Source: Acanthosepion pharaonis (taxonomy: Eukaryota; Mollusca; Cephalopoda; Sepiida; Sepiidae). From it: 64,000 nucleotides of DNA. The DNA is taken from NCBI GenBank assembly GCA_903632075.3, contig CAHIKZ030003327.1, forward strand, positions 3,644,501-3,708,500, in the 5' to 3' direction. A program made the position numbers and the translations under genes. Under the pieces are notes generated by a model. That model had not been told where the DNA came from. It did not search any database and saw only the letters and a program-made list of their open reading frames with translations. Positions 54,201-64,000 of the stretch are shown here, piece after piece. The stretch's first letter is position 1. The number at the start of each line of letters is the position of its first letter.

Positions 54201-54229
54201 ATTATTATAAAGGGTTCAGTTCTATTCCA

Positions 54230-54590
54230 ACCACCTGAAGAAGGCCGGAGCGTACATCGGCCGAAACGTTGTGATAAATATGGCAACAAAAATGAGGACA
54301 ATAGTCCGAATAATCTAAATAGTCTACATAAAACCTCATCTCAGAAATATAGACAGATACTGAAGAAGGCCAAGAATGTACAACGGCTGAAACGCTGTAA
54401 TAAATATGGCAACAAAGATTAGGACAATAGTCCGAATAATGTAAAAATTTTTCATTATACCTCATCTCAGAAATATAGACAGATACTGAAAGGCCGTAAT
54501 GTTGTAATAAATATGGCAGCAAAGATGAGGACAATAGTCCAAATAATGTAAATAATGTACATAATATCTCATCTCAGAAATATAGACAGA
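54230..54590 (+). repeat. Penelope-like terminal repeats, three tandem copies with hammerhead-like core
   Basis: Copies begin at about 54232, 54358 and 54485. The first reads cctgaagaaggccggagcgt, then acatcggccgaaacgttgtg, then aaatatggcaacaaaaatga and acaatagtccgaataat. CUGAAGA, a GGCCG/CGGCC stem and GAAAC match the CUGANGA...stem II...GAAA order of a hammerhead ribozyme, with one extra A before the stem. The second copy has a weakened stem; the third has lost the core. Confidence 0.65.
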
Positions 54591-55255
54591 TAATCTTTTT
54601 CTGTGATTCAAATTCTTTTAAATAGAGCAGTCACAGTAATCTTCAATCAAACACAAGGGAAATATGTTTATTTACTCAGTAGATATTTTTTTAATATCTG
54701 GCACATTATAAAATGAAATGACAACACCATTGAAATGCAGCCTAACCAAAGAAAGGCACAGTTAAAATGGGGGTCTATTTCGGTGCGAGTCGTTCTTTTC
54801 ACAGCCCATTTTTACATTCAAACTACAATTGTAACCTCGTCCCAAACCAATCATCTTCCAGGTTGATGTATTCCAGGCGGGTGGACATGTCGTTCTAAGA
54901 GAAATACACACACACACACACACACACACAAATATATATATATATATTCCACTCGTATTCGTGGATGCCCATTTACTAGAGCGGCTAGCCAATCCTTATT
55001 GCAGACGCTTGCTCAGGCACATTTGTGTTTGTTCAACACCCACAGAGCTGGGTTTCTACTGAAACTATGCTGAGCAGACCTTAGTTACAGTTTCTGGGAG
55101 AGAGCGTGTTATCTTGCGTGATCAACAATCTGAACAATGCCAGCACACTCAAACACTCGGTCACGATGACTTATGTCTTCGAGACAGCACAGCTATCGAA
55201 GGTTCCCAAGTGTTCCGTCTAAACAATTTCACTCACAGGGCTTAGGTCAACCCGT
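54591..55255. other. Unassigned DNA with (AC)n
   Basis: An (AC)n(AT)n run at 54906-54948. No gene. Confidence 0.35.
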
Positions 55256-55264
55256 GGCCTGGAT

Positions 55265-55400
55265 TTTAGGCACTTTCTAAAAGGTGCCACACATTGAGAT
55301 CGTCCCTCCTCCAGATCGATATCAGGAAGGAGACTTCCTGACAAATTAGCAGTGGTGAGATTCGAACCGGAGTCTCACGGCCAGAAACCGAACGTGCTAA

Positions 55401-55402
<2 letters not shown>
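55265..55402 (-). repeat. tRNA-derived SINE
   Basis: The minus strand starts gcttagcacgttcggtttct, then gagactccggttcgaatctc and accactgctaatttgtcagg. It has box A and box B (ggttcgaatctc), then a tRNA-unrelated body (gaagtctccttcctgatatc). It abuts an (AT)n run. Confidence 0.7.
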
Positions 55403-55403
<1 letters not shown>

Positions 55404-55452
<49 letters not shown>

Positions 55453-55471
55453 TTGTGTGTGTGTTTGTGTA
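55404..55471. repeat. (AT)n microsatellite
   Basis: An AT run of about 50 bp then short GT. Confidence 0.95.
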
Positions 55472-55539
55472 TGTAAAAGTGGTCAACACCAAGCAACGAC
55501 AGTCATAATCTTCAGGCCATAATAATAATGTCCTGAAGA

Positions 55540-55567
55540 TATATATATATATATATATATATATATC
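55540..55567. repeat. (AT)n microsatellite
   Basis: A short AT run next to tcctgaagatatat, itself part of a local inverted repeat (atcttcagg...cctgaagat, 55509-55544). Confidence 0.9.
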
Positions 55568-55634
55568 TTAAGACATTTTTTTATGCTTATACATTCTTTT
55601 TATAGACGGTATTTATCAATCCACCCACAGGAAT

Positions 55635-55940
55635 TGAATGCGGCACAAGGCCTTTTTAATGTGGGTATGTCTGAGCCCGTAGGCCCAGCCAAAAATAAAA
55701 CCCATCTAAACCCGTCCAAGCGGGCTAGTTCCGTCAACCTCACCGAACGAAACCCCACCCTTCGGCGGAGCTTCGTCCGGGTTCCTCTCTGCAAGCAGAG
55801 AGTTCGACAGACACCCGACCCGGCAGTTCACAAAGCGCAGATACTACACTTTGATCCTAGCCACCGGGCCGAGCGGGTATTCTTTTTATCGATATATATT
55901 TATTTCGTATTAAATACAAAATTGTGGCACAAGGCCGAAA
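55635..55940 (+). repeat. Copy of the 13.6-kb repeat family
   Basis: Has gcggcacaaggcctttttaa, tgagcccgtaggcccagcc and ggttcctctctgcaagcaga, in the order seen at 13640-14060. Confidence 0.6.
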
Positions 55941-55999
55941 AGGGGGAGGGGGTAATAAGGCTGGTCATCACTAACTATCTTATACCTAGCTAATTTCAG

Positions 56000-58900
56000 T
56001 CGCGACCCGTTCATACATTACAATTTACTCATTCACCATAAGAACTCGTCCGTCGCCAATCGATCCTCCATGCACCATAATACCGCATCCACTCTAGGGA
56101 GACCTACAAAAAACGCGCCCCGTGTCTTCATAATTTAATGACCCTAACAAATATGTACAGAAAAATTCTAAGATGAAAAATGAGAGGGGTGGGGTGAGAT
56201 GAACCCAATAACGAACTGAAATATTAACATAAATAAAATTAAACTTTAACTGATGTTAGTAGGGCCCGTCCAACCCTCAAAATGTAGGGAGGCCACTGTA
56301 TTCTGCCCATGAGACAAAATCAAGCAGCTCTCTCTCGCTAAGGGAGTGGGGAAAGGTGATAAAAAAAATCATAAGGGCATGGGAAAATGTAAGGCTGACC
56401 CAGTCGAGATAGAAAATTGGGGCAAAAAAAACAAACTGGGGAGGTTGGGAATCTCGGGCTGGATCATAACTAAAAGATGTGGTCCGGGAGCAACACTTAC
56501 TCGCATTAACTAGGTACACCAAAGCTTGTCTAACCTAACCAAGGGGAGGGCACCACAGGAAGCCACCCCGATGCAGCGTAGGCTTGACCTAAAACAGAAA
56601 ATCAAGGCTAGCCCCGTTCACACGAACCAAGCTCGCCTCAGTCACCCACCTTTCGCTGAAGACTGTCGAATGCAAGCGTTTTCTATCAGTTCTGATCTTC
56701 ATCTTGAGCTGATGCTCAAAGAATCGATTCAGATCCTGATGAGAAAGACGGATACCTCGCAAGACTTCCTCCTGTCGCGTCGTCCATATCACCATTCGGG
56801 CCGTGGCTAGCAGCGTGAGAAACACCATCCGTTTCACCCCGGAATACGGGGCGACACATTGTCACACGCGTATGCGCGATCCATGGGCACGAGCTTTTTC
56901 GGGAGCGAGACGAGCCGTCAGCTCGCCGACATGGTCCCATAGGGGGGCGGAACCGGGGGCAATGGAAGAAGGCGTGCGAACCCGTTTCCTTCAGACCAAG
57001 GCCACACCGATCGCAGTCTGGCAAATCCGCCAAGCCCCATATGAAGGCCAGGTCGTTGAGAGGCAGCCGATTCCGAGCCAGTCGCCAGGTAAGCGAAAAC
57101 TCAGGGTTACTGAGGTAATCCGCCGCTGGCGCCCAAGACCAGTGAGAGCGAAGCTCGCCCTCCGACATGTCGAGTTCCTTGCGTAGGGGATCCTTCGCGA
57201 CCCTCTCCACTAGCGAACGATAGAAGACCTTCCTAGGCCGAGAAAGGTCGCTGGACCGAGGGACGGTCACCAGGGCCAACCGACACTCGCGAACGAAATC
57301 CGATTCCTCCCGGGGCCTACGATGGCGCTCGGCTCGCGAGATGGGGGGGACTGATAGTGAGGCTAGGGAAGGCGGCCCTAACAATCCCCGTCATGACCGA
57401 ATCACTTGTCAACGCGCGGCGTAGGAAAGCCAACCTCGAGGCATGTTTATGACTCAGCAGGTGTGGCATTCCCAGCCCCCATGACACGGACGTTGTACAC
57501 AGACTTCTCTGTCGACCCGGGTCCCGCGTACCCTCCACAGAATGGAGGTCAGCGAGCTCTCCAGCGGTTTCCTGCGGTCGTCACAGAGGAAGAAGTACGG
57601 ACAATCGATAAAGGACAAGAGGGAAGATGTATGTAGCACACACCTCCGCCCTGCCCTTCACGGACAACCTCCGTCGAGCCCAAATCTTACCGGCGGCTAC
57701 GACCTTTGCTCGTACTTCAGACCAATTCTTCTCCAGCTGGAGGTCGGGTCCAAACCACACTCCGAGAATGCGGACAGGACCGTCCGTCCAACCGAAGGGC
57801 CCCGGAAGATCGACCCCTTCCAGGCGCCTAGCCGCAAGCCGGACGACTTGTCGCGGTTAATCTTGGCCCCTGTCACCTTTTCGTACCGATCAAGCGCCTT
57901 CTGCACTGCTCTGATGCCTCTGCGGGACGACACGAAAGCAGTTACGTCATCGGCGTACGCGGAAACCCGGGCTCGAGCCCCGCCGGGAACGACGATTCCG
58001 CGTAGAGCCGGCCTGCACGCCCCGTCCCTCAGCCGGCGAAGGAGAGGCTCCAACGCCAAAGCGTAAAGTAGGGGCGACAGCGGGCAACCCTGACGGACCG
58101 ACCTAGACAGCGCGAAAGCGCCCGACAGCTTCCCGTTCACCTGTACCACAGCGCTGGGGGAGCGATACAGGAGGCTAATCCAGCGGCAGAAGTCGGGTTC
58201 GAATCCGGCGGCCTGCAGGACAGCAGCGAGGTAGCGATGGTCGACCCTATCAAATGCCTTGGACTGATCCAAATTGATCAGCGCGGCTTTCTCGTCGTCT
58301 TTACGCCCTCTATGATCGTGCGGATCAAGTGCAGGTTGCTCTGAATTGTTCGACCCCTCACAGCACAGGTCTGCTCGGGACCCAACAGAGACTCACCAAC
58401 TGACTGCAAGCGCTCCTGCAGGATCTTGGCCATAATCTTTAACTCTGTGTTTAGCAGAGTTATGGGCCTGTAGTCGTCTAGTTTCCCCCGACACCCTTGC
58501 CCTTTTTCAACAGCGTGATCACACCCCTGGAGAACCGGTCGGGGAGGGACCCCTGCCGGAACCAGTTGTTGAACACGACCGTCAAAATCGGGACAAAGAT
58601 GTGCGACAGCCTCAAGTACACTTCATAGGGCAGACCATCCAGACCGGGCGACTTGCCTCTGCCGACCTTCTTCAAAGCCGCGTAGACCTCGCCCTCGGTA
58701 ATCTCTCCCTCGCATCTAGCCGCTTCCAGTCGGCGAAAGCCGAGGAAAGTCGGCCAAATAGCTGCGAAACTCGTCCTCACGAAGACCAGGCTCCCTGGTA
58801 AAGCGGCTCTCGAAATGCCGCCGAAACGCCTCGCACACGTCGTCGGTGGCCCGAAGGGTGCGCCCTCCGGGCTTACGACTTCACGAATGTAACGATCGCC

Positions 58901-59235
58901 ACCTCGACGGACCTCTTCCCTGCGCAGGTCTGCGCCCATGCTCACGGCTTCGGAAGACATCTTGCTTAACCTATGCCTAATTACCTGGCCCATGTAGCGC
59001 CTGCTATTCATGCGCTCCAGGGCCTCCTTAGCTACGGCTATCTCTAGGGGATCCCCCAGCCACCGCCCGGGCGTGACTAGCCTTAAGCGTCCCCACCTTA
59101 TCAGCTCTATCTAGGGCGAGCCGCTTGCTGAAATCAGTGGTGAAGGACCTAATTCTACATTTAAGTCTGTCCCACCACCTATTCCCGATAACCGCCCCCA
59201 CTAGTTCCCGCTGCACTACGCTAGTCAGACAAATA
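56000..59235 (-). mobile_element. Tx1/L1-like LINE ORF2, 5'-truncated and frameshifted
   Basis: A GC-rich block unlike its surroundings. Minus-strand pieces in order are GRGKSPGLDGLPYEVYLRLS and PDRFSRGVITLLKKGKG (58478-59011), DDYRPITLLNTELKIMAKIL and LHLIRTIIEG (58290-58475), and DQSKAFDRVDHRYLAAVLQA, VRQGCPLSPLLYALALEPLL and AYADDVTAFVSS (57697-58272). Catalytic AYADD and F.RVDH are intact. Then come YLSNPEFSLTWRLARNRLPL, DRCGLGLKETGSHAFFHCPR (Cys/His motif at the end of the RT protein), LNRFFEHQLKMKIRTDRKRL and, at 56277-56522, FITFPHSLSERELLDFVSW. Single-base shifts near 58490, 58275 and 56800 break the frame. The endonuclease part is missing. Confidence 0.85.
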
Positions 59236-59445
59236 TTTAAGTAAATGCTCTGTTTATAATAAACAGTATTAAACAACATTTACCGGCCTGAATGTCCGAG
59301 AAATTTTCATAGAAAATATTCGTCCTCCGACAGGAATTGAACCTGTATCCTATATCATTAATACTGTTTATTACAAAACACAGCATTTACTTAAATATTT
59401 GTATCTATAAAAAGAATGTATAAACATAAACATGTCTTAAAATAA
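59225..59445 (-). repeat. tRNA-derived SINE-like repeat (copy 2)
   Basis: The reverse complement matches 27085-27290 closely. Its box-B segment on this strand is caggttcaattcctgtcgga, and the tail tttgtatctataaaaa is shared. It abuts the truncated 5' end of the Tx1-like LINE. Confidence 0.7.
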
Positions 59446-59816
59446 TTATCGGACTTTGTCAATTTCATAATATATATATATATATAGAGAGAGAGATGTA
59501 TGTATGTGTGTATGTGTTTATAATCACTCGATCATTCACAATAACCTTACGTCCAGATTTTTACAACATTTTACCATTTTTGTCAGATCTTCTATGATCG
59601 CCATGTTGAGTATTTAATGGCAAAAGAAAGCAAAATATAAACGAAAAGAAAGTAAAAATAGGCTAGGCTATATCCCCAAACCCATACGTCAAAAAAATAA
59701 ATAATTTTAATTTAAATTTTCAGTGTCCCCTCTTCTTCATGCATATGTGTAAAATTACATCAACATAAACATCACTTTAGTCCGAAGAAGTCCTAAAGGA
59801 CGAGAAGCGTCATACG

Positions 59817-59875
<59 letters not shown>

Positions 59876-60054
59876 TCAGAGTACCATGCCTTAAGCCTTA
59901 AGTCTTAAGTCATCGTTAGATCATTTATTACTCCTCATTCATTAGGATTTGTTTTTAGGTTTAGGAATTTCAAGAAAAAGAAGGAAGAGCTTGTTCAGAG
60001 AATTTATATTTGAGGACATTCTATTTATCGTCCTGTTATTGTGGTTGTGTACAA
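59446..60054. other. Unassigned DNA with microsatellites
   Basis: (AT)n/(GA)n at 59470-59500 and an (AT)n run of about 55 bp at 59820-59876. Just before it, tccgaagaagtcctaaagga and cgagaagcgtcatac resemble a decayed PLE end. Confidence 0.4.
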
Positions 60055-60432
60055 AGTGGCCCTAAAGTCTGGATACATAGGAAATCTCATTAATTGTATT
60101 ATTTCAACTTAACAGATTAAACATGGTTTTGTCGAAAGAAGAAAGAATTTACTTGTTTTTTCCAGGCTATGCTAAAGGAGAAGGTGTACTCAATGAAAAT
60201 CACAGATGCTACACACTTTATTGAACAGATGTGAATGCGCTGAAATTTACTTCAATGTGGAGTTATTGCATCGAGTACATGTTAATCTTGCAAAATGCAT
60301 CAATCTTTGCATTACAAATGATGGAATTACAGATGATATTTGTTAATATTCTAATTCAATAAAATGTTGTCGAAAATTTTATTTCTTGAAAATATGTATA
60401 TTTGCCTAGGGTGCCCAGACTTTAGGGACACT
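60055..60432. mobile_element. Small TIR element (MITE-like)
   Basis: The ends agtggccctaaagtctgg(atacatagg) and the reverse of cctagggtgcccagacttta(gggacact) form imperfect terminal inverted repeats of about 27 bp. Just inside the left end, ATG at 60123 opens MVLSKEERIYLFF, a start seen in some transposases, but the frame stops soon. A second right-end copy lies at 60810-60855. Confidence 0.65.
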
Positions 60433-60850
60433 CTGTAGTACAGCATCATTTGTCTTGGTAGCAGGAAAAAGATTTTTTGTTGCCCATTGTAATTTGAATA
60501 AACATTGTGTTGTATAAGAGTGTCATTGCCGACACTGTGGTTTGAAGCTAGATCGCAAGTGAGCAACATGGGCGATTTCATTATTAAGTAGATCACGTGA
60601 TCATAAAGGAAGTGAATGAATACGAAGTAGCGTAAGGTTCTCTGATCACTATTCCTCCTTTATACTCTATTGCTATATGGATCACTGTTCACTTTCCTTG
60701 TCTATCCACTCAATTTCTATACGTTCACTCTCTCTATTCTATATTATAAGATGTTAGTTGTTAATATTCCAATTTAATAAAATGTTGTTGAAAATTTAAT
60801 TTCTTGAAACTATGCATTTTTGTCTGTGTCCAGACTTTAGAGACACTCTT
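60433..60850. other. DNA between two related TIR-element ends
   Basis: The segment 60745-60855 (ttaatattccaatttaataa, aatgttgttgaaaattt, gtccagactttagagacact) repeats 60335-60435. Otherwise nothing recognised. Confidence 0.5.
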
Positions 60851-60955
60851 CACATCTGAGGAAGGCCGCAAGGCACAATAACCGAAACGTTGTTATAACA
60901 ACAACACAGATGAGGAAAATAGTCCGAATATAAATTGTGTAAATAATTCTCATCC
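60850..60955 (+). repeat. Penelope-like terminal repeat, solitary copy
   Basis: Reads tctgaggaaggccgcaaggc, then acaataaccgaaacgttgtt, then aggaaaatagtccgaata. CUGAGGA and GAAAC fit the hammerhead consensus CUGANGA...GAAA, but the stem between them is imperfect. Same module as at 54230. Confidence 0.6.
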
Positions 60956-61360
60956 AACTTTACTCACATAAATATTCAAATCCAGAAGAATTTTAACTTT
61001 TTCTGTTCTCTAAGGTAGCTTCCGGTTTATGTTTATTACGCAGCCCTACCTGCTCGAATCCAAGTGGTTTGCACAATTACCACTGGCTTTCCATTTCTAC
61101 CCCATCGTTATACTGATTTTACTACAGCTAATTATTGTCGCAACTTAGACAAGTATCGTATGTCTTTTCAGTTTCAGTATCTTTTTAATTCCTAACAATT
61201 ACATCATATCTCGAAATACAATTACTTTTTTTTACAGCTTAGTTCAACTGTTGCTGTGAATATGTCGTCATGTATTATTTCTCGGCTTTTTGAAGCTTAT
61301 TTTCATTTCTCTATCAATGAATTGAGTTTTTAGCCAAATATTTTGTCAGTTCGTTCATAG
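60956..61360. other. Unassigned DNA
   Basis: Nothing recognised. Confidence 0.3.
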
Positions 61361-61374
61361 ATGATAACTATCAC

Positions 61375-61790
61375 GACTTCTTCCTTTCTTCTTTACCTTT
61401 TCTTCTTTTACGCCTTTATTTTTTCTTCTTGTTCCTTTCTTTTCTTGTTTTTATTTTTGTTCTTTCCTTATTTCATTTTCCTTCTTCTTCTTTCAATTAT
61501 TTTCTTTTCTTTCGTTTCCCCATCTATTTTCCTTTTTCTTTCTTTTTCTTCATGATCTCTCTTCTTTTTCTTTCTTTTTTCTTATTTTCTTTTCCTTTTC
61601 TTTTTACTTTTTTCTTATTTCCCCCTTACTCTTTTTCTTCTTTTCTTTCCCTTTCCCGTGTTTTCTTTTTCTTTTTCTTCGTGATCTTTTCTGTCCTTTT
61701 CTTTTTTTTCTTATTGTTTTCTTTTTCTTTTCCTTTTTTTTTCTCCTTTACTACTTTTCTTCTTTTTAACTTCATTTCTTTCCAATTCAT
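61375..61790 (+). repeat. Polypyrimidine tract (TTTTCTTTC)n, low complexity
   Basis: Over 400 bp of almost pure C and T. The Phe/Ser/Leu-rich ORFs here are composition artefacts. Mirror-like pyrimidine tracts of this length can form triplex DNA. Confidence 0.9.
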
Positions 61791-62315
61791 CATTTCTGTA
61801 ATCTTATCGTGAAGTATATTTTACTGTTTCTTTGAATTCGACTTTTCTTTTGCTTGACTTTTTTCATCTCAACGTTGAGATTGTAATTTATTTTCATATT
61901 ATCTGTAAAGCTGAATGAATAGATATCTTAAAACGAGGCTTGATCTCGCGAGAATCCGCAAATCGCGTCTCCCGTTTCTGTAACTATCTGAACAAACTGG
62001 AAAATTCATGCTTGATAAATTTTACCCCACAGGCTCACGTACACACCCGAACGCGAATACATATATGTACGCACACAAACAAGCACTTGTACTTGCACAA
62101 CTGCAAAAACGCACATATGTATAGACATACGCACATACAAAAAACACACACTTGCATATACATATTTCAACACAGAGAATTGAAACTTGACATATTCAAC
62201 AGCTGAAGATAATTCGGTCATTTTTATTCGACCGGCCTCACATGAACGCTTATATTTATCTATTTTTTACTTTATTTTTTTATATTTATTTTATTCTATT
62301 TCTTTTTTATTTTAT
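61791..62315. other. Unassigned DNA with (AC)-rich part
   Basis: acgcacacaaacaagcacac-type sequence at 62040-62160; no gene. Confidence 0.35.
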
Positions 62316-62342
62316 TATATATATATATATATATATATATAA
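62316..62342. repeat. (AT)n microsatellite
   Basis: A short AT run. Confidence 0.9.
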
Positions 62343-62479
62343 TAAATGTCCCTCGCTATTTATTTACACGATAACCCTTCCCTCGTTACAAGTATATATA
62401 CTTGTTTGTTATTTTAGTGTGTTTCCCCCTCTTTTTTGCTCTTCAATATCGCTATTATTCATTTCGCTAATCCAACGAT

Positions 62480-64000
62480 TGTCTCCTGATGAGATGTTGG
62501 CTGAAAGGGCTCTAGAGACTTTTAATATTAAAATCAATGGTTTCCTAGTTTTTAAAACTATTTATAAATTTTGTACCTCCAAACATTTGTTTATTTATTT
62601 TAGGAAGAGGTACTCCCATCAACAAATTAAAGAATTGAATAATCTACTACGATTAAAGAGTAAAATTAGGTCATTAAGACTATCTCTTTCCTACGTTCCT
62701 GTTTAGAACAAGACGTAGCACCACTCTTCATTTCCAAAAGAATTTTTCACTCGAAGGTTAGACCTAGTTTGACAATTGAGCGGGCGTTTATTCAAGATGA
62801 GATTAATAAGTCGCTGAAGCAACTTGAGTTTTATATTAACTTCAGACATGGTTGTCTATTTAAAGTTAAAAGTTTTTTGTCCTTCTTTGACTTTTTTCGT
62901 TTCTGTAAATATTTGGCTAATGGTGATGCATTTGCCAAACAACGTGTTAACACGAAATTTGAAAAACAGCTTACATTGCTTATTCGCTCCAGATATGGTT
63001 GTGACTCTGGTACTGAAGGTAAGCATATTTTCAATTACTCTAGTTTTCACCTTTCAAAGAGTGAAAGTGCAGTCTTGTCGAGGGGCTTGCAATTTTGTAT
63101 TCCTCCGATTAAGATTGATAAAGAGGAGACACTGGCAGCATTTGAGGTGTTGTTCTCCCAACTTAAACGCCATGTTCCTTGTTCATCGGATCACGTTATT
63201 ACATTGAAGTCAAGGTTGAAAGACTTGGCTTATCGTTATTGTAATTCTTCTATTGACTCTTTTGATTTTGTCTGGTCAAAAACTCAATTTAAGGTTGTTA
63301 AATCATTGAAATCTAATAATGATATTTATATTTGTAAACCGGACAAGGGTGCTGGTGTTGTTCTACTGGACCGGGTAGATTACATCCAAAAGATGTTGAC
63401 TATTTTGAATGATTCAGAAAAGTTCAAAAAAATTGGTCCAGTTGAAACTTGTGACAACACGTACAGAAATGAAATTAAAATTCAGAAACGTCTATTATAC
63501 TTGTTTAGAAAAGGTTACTTTTCTAAAGAGACTTATGACAGGATTAGACCTTCTGGTTCCCTTAGACCAAGGCTTTATGGTCTTCCAAAAGTTCATAAGA
63601 AGGACGTTCCATTGAGACCAATACTTTCAATGATTGGTTCATCCCAACATTCTCTGGCTCAATGGCTTCTGCAGGTCATACAACCGGTCCAAACATTTTT
63701 TGCTAAGCATTGTATACCTGATTCGTTCACGTTTGTTGAACGCCTACAGGCCATACAGTCTTGCCCTGAGACTGATTTTATGTGTTCCTTTGATGTGTCC
63801 AGTCTATTTACTAATGTACCATTGAGGGAAACTATTGATATCTGTGCAGACTTTTTATACGAAGGTAACATTGCTCCACCTCCTTTTCCTAAGGATATAT
63901 TTATAGAACTCATGATACTATGTACTAGTTCGGTGGAGTTCAGTTTTGACAATATTATGTATAGTCATGTGGATGGGGTCCAGATGGGCAGTCCCCTTGG
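62480..64000 (+). mobile_element. Penelope-like element reverse transcriptase, cut by the window edge
   Basis: A frame open from 62670 to the last base (443 codons, no stop) reads SCLEQDVAPLFISKRIFHSK, then FNYSSFHLSKSESAVLSRGL, DIYICKPDKGAGVVLLDRVD (the CKPDKG.GVV motif of PLE RTs), LRPRLYGLPKVHKKDVPLRP (RT block 2), CSFDVSSLFTNVPLRETI (catalytic Asp block) and QMGSPLG (start of the next block) at the edge. Upstream, 62480-62690 continues the protein in another frame (LSPDEMLAERALETF ... RYSHQQIKELNNLLRL). One frameshift near 62690 therefore separates the N-terminal part, unless it is a sequencing error. The first ATG in the open frame is at 63393, inside the RT, so it is not the true start. 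The YADD-type box and any GIY-YIG endonuclease lie beyond the window. Confidence 0.92.

Noticed and set aside
53764..54210. 148-codon plus-strand ORF
   Set aside because: It is the antisense shadow of the Penelope-like RT fragment with GSPLSP and YVDDTF.
57542..58066. 174-codon plus-strand ORF
   Set aside because: It is antisense to the Tx1-like RT; GC-rich coding DNA often leaves the opposite strand open.
61361..61812. Two long overlapping Phe/Ser-rich ORFs
   Set aside because: They lie entirely in a pyrimidine tract, and any frame of such a tract is open. No codon structure or domain is visible.
62824..63207. 127-codon ORF overlapping the Penelope-like RT
   Set aside because: It is the +1 shadow of the unbroken RT frame, which carries the recognisable CKPDKG and RT motifs.

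Overview
This is intron- and repeat-rich animal DNA with no bacterial or organellar character. AT-rich sequence is studded with long (AT)n runs. Relics of several transposon classes are present: jockey-like, RTE-like and Tx1/L1-like LINEs, Penelope-like elements, a THAP/P-element transposase, mariner and Tc1 elements, a probable solo LTR and tRNA-derived SINEs. Together with a transporter gene split into small exons over about 29 kb, this suggests a lophotrochozoan invertebrate. A cephalopod mollusc is my best guess, from the style of the LINE and SINE families; it is not proven by any single marker.

The only host protein gene I can support is a minus-strand SLC23-type nucleobase/ascorbate transporter. 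Seven coding exons were placed by conserved residues and by matching splice phases: 33397-33546 (start codon), 26066-26223, 23804-23904, 17525-17706, 13019-13127, 7792-7948 and 4224-4477. One short exon expected between 17.7 and 23.8 kb was not found, and the C-terminal exons must lie left of position 1. The introns hold most of the mobile elements between 4 and 33 kb.

The most unusual structure lies at 35.1-45.4 kb. About 70 head-to-tail units of about 133 bp each carry a tRNA-Gly(GCC)-like sequence of 71 nt. Most units have recognisable box A and box B and a T-run immediately downstream. The plus-oriented core (about 35.87-44.93 kb) is flanked on both sides by a few decayed units in the opposite orientation. 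Units fall into two alternating types and show multi-unit duplications. One unit, 40473-40543, is close to a perfect tRNA-Gly(GCC).

The right third (45.4-64 kb) has no host gene I recognise. It holds T-rich DNA, a dispersed repeat with an internal minisatellite, an inverted partner of a repeat at 1.56-2.3 kb, an RTE-like endonuclease relic, a 20-bp minisatellite (51.2-52.3 kb), Penelope-like RT and terminal repeats (53.8-54.6 kb), a GC-rich Tx1/L1-like LINE (56.0-59.2 kb), a small TIR element (60.06-60.43 kb) and a pyrimidine tract. The last 1.3 kb is an unbroken Penelope-like reverse transcriptase frame that runs off the window edge.
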